This document shows, piece by piece, positions 60,017-64,000 of a stretch of DNA of 64,000 nt. The notes below the pieces were generated by a model. The model made no database searches. It worked only from the letters and a program-made list of their open reading frames with translations, and was not told the DNA's origin. How positions within the stretch are numbered: position 1 is the stretch's first letter; every line of letters starts with the position of its first letter. Position numbers and translations under genes: made by a program. The stretch is taken from contig NZ_JAGPXT010000018.1 in NCBI RefSeq assembly GCF_018070465.1, positions 1-64,000 of the forward strand, written 5' to 3'. Source of the DNA: Micromonospora sp. C95. Lineage in GTDB: Bacteria; Actinomycetota; Actinomycetes; Mycobacteriales; Micromonosporaceae.

Positions 60017-60071
60017 GTCCCGCGTGACGCGAAGCTCAGGAAAGACGCCGGCGAAGGCAGGGGTGGCAACG

Positions 60072-62222
60072 ATGGCGGCAGGTCCTGACCGGGAGAAGGC
60101 GCTCGACCTTGCTCTCGCTCAGATCGACAAGCAATTCGGCAAGGGCTCGGTGATGCGGCTGGGGGAGCGGCCGGTCATCCAGACCTCGGTCATTCCGACC
60201 GGTTCCATCGCGCTCGACGTGGCGCTCGGCGTGGGCGGTCTGCCCCGTGGCCGGGTCGTCGAGGTGTACGGCCCGGAGAGCAGCGGTAAGACCACGGTCG
60301 CCCTGCACGCGGTGGCCAACGCCCAGCGGGCCGGCGGCATCGCCGCCTTCATCGACGCCGAGCACGCGCTCGACCCGGAGTACGCCAGGGCCCTCGGTGT
60401 CGACACCGACGCCCTGCTGGTCTCCCAGCCGGACACCGGCGAGCAGGCGCTGGAGATCGCGGACATGCTGGTCCGCTCCGGCGCGATCGACATCATCGTG
60501 ATCGACTCGGTCGCCGCGCTGGTGCCGCGCGCCGAGATCGAGGGCGAGATGGGCGACAGCCACGTCGGTCTCCAGGCCCGGCTGATGAGCCAGGCGCTGC
60601 GGAAGATCACCGGCGTGCTCAACAACACCGGCACCACCGCGATCTTCATCAACCAGCTCCGCGAGAAGATCGGCGTCATGTTCGGATGTGGATCTTGGGA
60701 TACCAAGGTCACTCTTGCCGACGGCTCTCAGCAGCTCCTAGGCAAGATTGTTACCGAGAAAATGGACGTCGAGGTGCTCTCCTACGACGGAGAGCTGGGC
60801 TGCCTTGCCCCGCGCCGGGTCGTCAACTGGTTCAACAACGGCACGACTGATGAGTTCCTGCGGTTCAAGGTCGAACGGGCAGGCGGTGGCACCGGCCGAG
60901 GCCAGGCGACCATGTCGATGACCCGTAACCATCTGATCATGACTCCGGGCGGTTGGCGCGAGGCAGGCGAGCTGCTTCCCGGTGATCGGGTGATGTTGGC
61001 CCAACCTCACATGTTGGGTCCGCAGCAGTGGCAGTTGGTGCTCGGGTCACTGATGGGAGACGGCAACCTTTCGGCGCCTGTTCGGCGAGACGCAGAGAGC
61101 GCCCGCTTCCGGATGGGCCACGGCGTGAAGCAGGCCGACTACCTTGACTGGAAGATTTCCCTGCTCAGCAACGTCCGGCACAGTCGAACGACCAACGACA
61201 AGGGCGCAGTGTTTGCCGACTTCACCCCTCTCGCGGAGCTCGGAGAGCTGCGGCAGGCGGTCTATCTGGGCGATGGTAAGAAGCATCTGAGCTGGGATTA
61301 CCTCAAGGAACTGACCCCCTTTGCCCTCGCTGTCTGGTACATGGATGACGGATCCTTCACCCTGCGTTCCAAGGGCCTACAGCAGCGGACTCAAGGAGGT
61401 AGTGGCCGCATCGAGATCTGCGTCGAGGCGATGAGCGAAGGCAGCCGCCAGCGTCTGGCGGAGTACCTGCGCGACAGTTGGCGTCTCGATGTGAAGCTCA
61501 GCAAGCGTGGGCAGCGTCAGATCAACGTTCTGCGCTTCACCACAGCGACTTCCGAGAAGTTTCAGGAGATCGTCGCGCCCTACATCCCCGAGTGCATGGA
61601 GTACAAGCTCCTGCCGAGATTCCGTGGCCGTTGTGAAGTGATCCCGCAGTTCACCAAGTCGACGTTGTACCCGTTGCCTGCCCGGATTCTCCAGATCGAG
61701 GCTAGGCGCGACTACAAGAACATGGACCGGTTCGACATCGAGATTGAAGGCTCGCACAACTATCTCGCTGATGGAATCCTGGTGCACAACAGCCCTGAGA
61801 CCACCACCGGTGGGCGGGCGTTGAAGTTCTACGCCTCGGTCCGGCTCGACGTGCGGCGCATCGAGAGCCTGAAGGACGGCACCGACGTGGTCGGTAACCG
61901 CACCCGGGTCAAGGTCGTGAAGAACAAGGTCGCCTCCCCGTTCAAGCAGGCCGAGTTCGACATCATGTACGGCAAGGGCATCTCCCGTGAGGGTTCCCTG
62001 ATCGATGTCGGCGTCGAGCAGTCGATCATTCGCAAGTCCGGTGCCTGGTACACCTACGAGGGCGACCAGCTGGGCCAGGGCAAGGAGAAGGCCCGCGAGT
62101 TCCTCCGGGAGAACCCGGACGTGGCCGCCGAGATCGAGAAGAAGATCCTGGAGAAGCTCGGCGTCGGGGTCGGCGCGGGCGACGCCGCCGGTGGCCCGGA
62201 GCTGCCGCCGGTCGACTTCTGA
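60072..62222 (+). CDS. recA: Recombinase A precursor interrupted by an intein
   Basis: 716-residue precursor; removing the 368-residue intein leaves a 348-residue RecA, the normal length. Strand-exchange protein and LexA co-protease. Extein motifs: Walker A GPESSGKTT, Walker B region IDIIVIDSVAAL, loop L1 (EGEMGDSHVG), and NQLREKIGVMFG ending at the intein; SPETTTGGRALKFY resumes after it, so the insertion is in the highly conserved DNA-binding loop L2 region. ATG 60072 is the usual start (GGGGTGG upstream); GTG 60024 would give a leaderless form 16 residues longer. Both a LexA box and a PafBC-type promoter lie upstream. Confidence 0.96.
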   Translation: MAAGPDREKALDLALAQIDKQFGKGSVMRLGERPVIQTSVIPTGSIALDVALGVGGLPRGRVVEVYGPESSGKTTVALHAVANAQRAGGIAAFIDAEHALDPEYARALGVDTDALLVSQPDTGEQALEIADMLVRSGAIDIIVIDSVAALVPRAEIEGEMGDSHVGLQARLMSQALRKITGVLNNTGTTAIFINQLREKIGVMFGCGSWDTKVTLADGSQQLLGKIVTEKMDVEVLSYDGELGCLAPRRVVNWFNNGTTDEFLRFKVERAGGGTGRGQATMSMTRNHLIMTPGGWREAGELLPGDRVMLAQPHMLGPQQWQLVLGSLMGDGNLSAPVRRDAESARFRMGHGVKQADYLDWKISLLSNVRHSRTTNDKGAVFADFTPLAELGELRQAVYLGDGKKHLSWDYLKELTPFALAVWYMDDGSFTLRSKGLQQRTQGGSGRIEICVEAMSEGSRQRLAEYLRDSWRLDVKLSKRGQRQINVLRFTTATSEKFQEIVAPYIPECMEYKLLPRFRGRCEVIPQFTKSTLYPLPARILQIEARRDYKNMDRFDIEIEGSHNYLADGILVHNSPETTTGGRALKFYASVRLDVRRIESLKDGTDVVGNRTRVKVVKNKVASPFKQAEFDIMYGKGISREGSLIDVGVEQSIIRKSGAWYTYEGDQLGQGKEKAREFLRENPDVAAEIEKKILEKLGVGVGAGDAAGGPELPPVDF
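60687..61790 (+). other. RecA intein (M. leprae-type allele) with LAGLIDADG endonuclease
   Basis: In-frame 368-codon insertion. It starts with Cys (CGSWDTKVTLADG, block A), has block B around TRNHLIMTPGGWREAGEL, two LAGLIDADG motifs (LVLGSLMGDGNL, block C; LAVWYMDDGSF, block E), and ends DGILVHN followed by Ser of the extein (blocks F/G). All splice residues (Cys1, block-B His, His-Asn, Ser+1) are present, so it should splice. The position (FG/C...HN/S) and sequence match what I remember of the M. leprae RecA intein and differ from the M. tuberculosis site. Codon choice (GGA, TCT, GTT, CTT) is visibly less GC-biased than the exteins, a sign of horizontal spread. Confidence 0.95.
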
Positions 62223-62231
62223 TCCTGAGTC

Positions 62232-62996
62232 GTGGCAGGACGACGTGCCCGCTCGGGGCGGGGCTGGGATGCCAGTCCGCCCCGCGCGGGTGACGCCACA
62301 CCACGTCCCCGTCGGGGCCGCCGCGCTGCCGGCAACACCTCCGACCCGGGTGACCCGTCGGCTCCGGACGTGTCGGCTCCAGGTTCCCCAGCCTCGGGCA
62401 GGGCTGGTTCCACCCGACGGGCCGGCGGTTCGGCACGCGAGGACGCAGCTGCCGCGCCTCGTGACGAGGCTGAGGTGGCCCGGGAGATCTGTCTGCGACA
62501 GCTCGCGGTGCGTCCGCGTACCCGTGCCGAGCTGGCTGCCGCGTTGGCGCGGCGGGGCATCTCCGAGGAGACCGCAGCCCAGGTCCTCGACCGGTACGAC
62601 GAGGTCGGCATCATCGACGACGCGGCGTTCGCCCGGGCCTGGGTGAGCAGCCGACACGCCGGCCGTGGGCTGGCTCGCCGAGCACTGGCCAACGAGCTGC
62701 GTCAGCGCGGCGTGGACGGCGACACGGCCAGCGAGGCGCTCGACGAGTTGGACGAGACCACCGAGGCGGAGACCGCTCGCGCCCTGGTGGAGCGGAAACT
62801 GCGTACCGCCCGGGGTGAGCCGGACGCGGTGTTCCGGCGGCTGGTCGGCATGCTGGCCCGCAAGGGCTACCCGGCCGGTGTCGCGATCCGGGCGGTGAAG
62901 GACGCGATCGCCGCGCAGAGCGCCGAGGCGGCCGAGTTCGCCGAGCAGATCGACGCCGACGCCCTCGCCGACGCCGAGGGTGAGATCGACCGCTGA
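62232..62996 (+). CDS. recX: Regulatory protein RecX
   Basis: 254 residues, nine bases after recA. A Gly/Arg/Pro-rich N-terminus of about 85 residues precedes three RecX-type three-helix repeats (REICLRQLAVRPRTRAELAAAL; FARAWVSSRHAGRGLARRALANEL; RKLRTARGEPDAVFRRLVGML). RecX caps RecA filaments and inhibits its activity. The start is GTG 62232; the long basic tail at the N-terminus is common in actinobacterial RecX. Co-transcribed with recA. Confidence 0.93.
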   Translation: MAGRRARSGRGWDASPPRAGDATPRPRRGRRAAGNTSDPGDPSAPDVSAPGSPASGRAGSTRRAGGSAREDAAAAPRDEAEVAREICLRQLAVRPRTRAELAAALARRGISEETAAQVLDRYDEVGIIDDAAFARAWVSSRHAGRGLARRALANELRQRGVDGDTASEALDELDETTEAETARALVERKLRTARGEPDAVFRRLVGMLARKGYPAGVAIRAVKDAIAAQSAEAAEFAEQIDADALADAEGEIDR

Positions 62997-63231
62997 CCGC
63001 GCGTTCGCGCTGTCGTGCCGTCCACCAGCTGTGATCTCGGCCAGGCCCGTCCCGGGGGCTGCGGGTGATGCGTTGGGCGCCGGTGCGACGACCACCTCCG
63101 TGACGTGACCAGCCTTGATGGGTCACCTCGGCGTTGGCCGTTCGTCTTTTTTGCCCGCTGGCGTCCGAGTGTTCATTGGCGGAGGGTGACGAGTTAACTT
63201 CTCTCCGTCCGGGTGGTTTGATCATCTGTTC

Positions 63232-63260
63232 TTGACCGGAGGCCGGTTGAGACCTAGCCT
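63232..63260 (+). promoter_or_regulatory. Strong sigma-70-type promoter with no gene behind it
   Basis: TTGACC (63232-63237), exactly 17 bases, TAGCCT (63255-63260): the best housekeeping-type promoter in the window. Predicted +1 is near 63267. The next 390 bases have no convincing start codon with an RBS. The surrounding 63130-63350 is distinctly more AT-rich than its surroundings. AGCCT/AGGCT (63256-63260 / 63269-63273) straddles the start site. A non-coding transcript or a long leader is possible. Otherwise I see nothing in 62997-63657. Confidence 0.6.
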
Positions 63261-63657
63261 CGCCATAAAGGCTCACATTGCCCGACCAAGCGCAGGCTAA
63301 GCGCACAACATAGATCCCGTAACAGAACAGCATCACTTTGGCCGGCACCTTCGGCCGCGTACGTCAGCTCCGGACAGGCCGGTCCGGGCTCGCGTGACAC
63401 TGCACCCGGCCCGCCCGCGGCCGTCAGGACGTCGGCGGAGGAAGCCAACCCACGGCCATGCGCTCCGGTCGGGCGTCCAGAGTCGCAGGAGCGTGCCCAC
63501 CCGGCAGGCTGTTGCGGCGCGACGGTTCAGGGGAGGCGCGCCATGGCGAGGCGGCACAGGTTCACCGGAGTCCCGGCATGAGCGAGCGGAGCGGGTCGGC
63601 CGTGCGGCACTGTTCGGCGCTGCCCGTCAGGGGTGCGCGACGGAACGGAGCGTCGGC

Positions 63658-63783
63658 ATGAGCGCGGGGGCGGGTGCTCCCGGTGCGGCGGATTCCGGGG
63701 CCGGCGACGACGGTGAGCAGAGTTCCGGTCCACCAATCGTTGCCGTGGTGGCCGGCGACGGGCCGGACGGAGCCGGCCGATGA
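63658..63783 (+). CDS. Possible small Ala/Gly-rich protein
   Basis: 41 codons (MSAGAGAPGAADSG... ending DGPDGAGR) with a weak GGAGC upstream and an ATGA overlap with the next gene. The composition is low-complexity and no family is recognised. The overlap is the only real support. The same frame is open far upstream without a good start, so it may simply be leader sequence. Confidence 0.3.
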   Translation: MSAGAGAPGAADSGAGDDGEQSSGPPIVAVVAGDGPDGAGR

Positions 63784-64000
63784 GCGCCTTCGATGTCGTG
63801 ATCCTGGTCGCCGTGCTGGTGTTGACCCTCGTGGTGCTCGGCGCGGTCCTGTTCGGCGTGCGGCTGATCCGGGGTCTGTTGACCCGTCCGACACCGGAGG
63901 ATCCGGCGTACGTCGCGGAGAAGGATCGGCAGGAGCAGTCGCTGGCCGCGCTGCGTACCGCCGCCGACGAGGTGAACAGCACCATCGATGTGGCGAAGTC
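63780..64000 (+). CDS. N-terminal part of a membrane-anchored coiled-coil protein
   Basis: 73 codons in the window, running off the end. One N-terminal membrane helix (FDVVILVAVLVLTLVVLGAVLFGV) is followed by a charged segment (TPEDPAYVAEKDRQEQSLAALR) that looks like the start of a coiled coil. Overlaps the upstream small frame by ATGA. Family not recognised from this fragment. Confidence 0.65.
   Translation, partial: MSAFDVVILVAVLVLTLVVLGAVLFGVRLIRGLLTRPTPEDPAYVAEKDRQEQSLAALRTAADEVNSTIDVAK

Noticed and set aside
62611..63348. Open frame on the minus strand starting MPAKVMLFCYG in the recX downstream region
   Set aside because: Its 3' two thirds are antisense to recX with Arg-rich shadow composition, there is no RBS, and it lies on the opposite strand to the strong promoter at 63232.
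1..64000. tRNA, rRNA, CRISPR arrays, biosynthetic gene clusters, prophage genes
   Set aside because: Read through the intergenic regions and gene products; found no cloverleaf-like sequence, no direct-repeat/spacer array, no PKS/NRPS/terpene genes and no phage structural genes. A tRNAscan or antiSMASH run would settle this.

Overview
The window is about 64 kb of very GC-rich chromosome from an actinomycete, most likely Micromonospora or a close relative in the Micromonosporaceae. The evidence is the strong G/C third-position bias, the many GTG starts and 4-base stop/start overlaps, and a conserved actinobacterial gene order: truB-ribF-rpsO-pnp-(M16 peptidase)-dapB, thyX-dapA-rnj, ftsK-rimO-pgsA-cinA-clgR-pspA-pspM, and DUF3046-recA-recX. 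Most genes are housekeeping or widely conserved in actinomycetes. I see no biosynthetic cluster, prophage or CRISPR array, and no tRNA or rRNA gene that I could support.

Layout. 1-446: the right end of an IS110-type element that has cut a small membrane-protein gene. 0.6-7 kb: tRNA/rRNA and cofactor genes (truB, ribF, rpsO, pnp) and an M16 peptidase. 7-16 kb: lysine/DAP and thymidylate synthesis (dapB, thyX, dapA), RNase J, two acetyltransferases, a GT87-type mannosyltransferase and a YcaQ-type protein. 15.8-19.2 kb: a secreted streptogrisin-type protease and a pair of YbjN-domain proteins. 19.3-29.6 kb: ftsK, a 28-bp inverted-repeat element, a guanidine exporter gene behind a guanidine-III riboswitch, rimO-pgsA-cinA, and the clgR-pspA-pspM envelope-stress operon. 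29.6-37.7 kb: a 1203-residue multicopper-oxidase-like protein that has lost most copper ligands, Nei2, an SH3 exoprotein, a SAM hydrolase coupled to a CPCC protein, and a lipoprotein. 37.8-42.4 kb: the large helicase Lhr. 43-49 kb: a complete mrpA-G Na+/H+ antiporter operon. 49.1-52.6 kb: a leaderless Pro-rich mini-ORF, two CNNM/CorC-type membrane proteins and a Spo0M-like protein. 52.6-55.9 kb: a LeuE-type exporter and an FMN-barrel/GNAT fusion, divergent from a MocR regulator. 55.9-56.3 kb: two small tandem repeat arrays. 56.4-63 kb: UdgX, an acyl-CoA dehydrogenase, an MFS transporter, DUF3046, an intein-containing recA with two damage-response control elements, and recX. 63-64 kb: a promoter with no gene behind it and the start of a membrane protein.

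Themes. (i) DNA repair and genome handling are well represented: recA/recX, UdgX, Nei2, Lhr, YcaQ-like, ftsK. (ii) Envelope and ion homeostasis are prominent: Psp, Mrp, CNNM-like proteins, guanidine export. (iii) Many genes have a -10 hexamer placed 6-7 bases before the start codon, so leaderless transcription appears common here and decides several starts. The items I rate most worth following up are the degenerate multicopper oxidase, the leaderless Pro-rich leader ORF before the CNNM pair with its hidden ribosome binding site, the M. leprae-type RecA intein, the orphan promoter region downstream of recX, and the 41/42-bp repeat arrays upstream of udgX.
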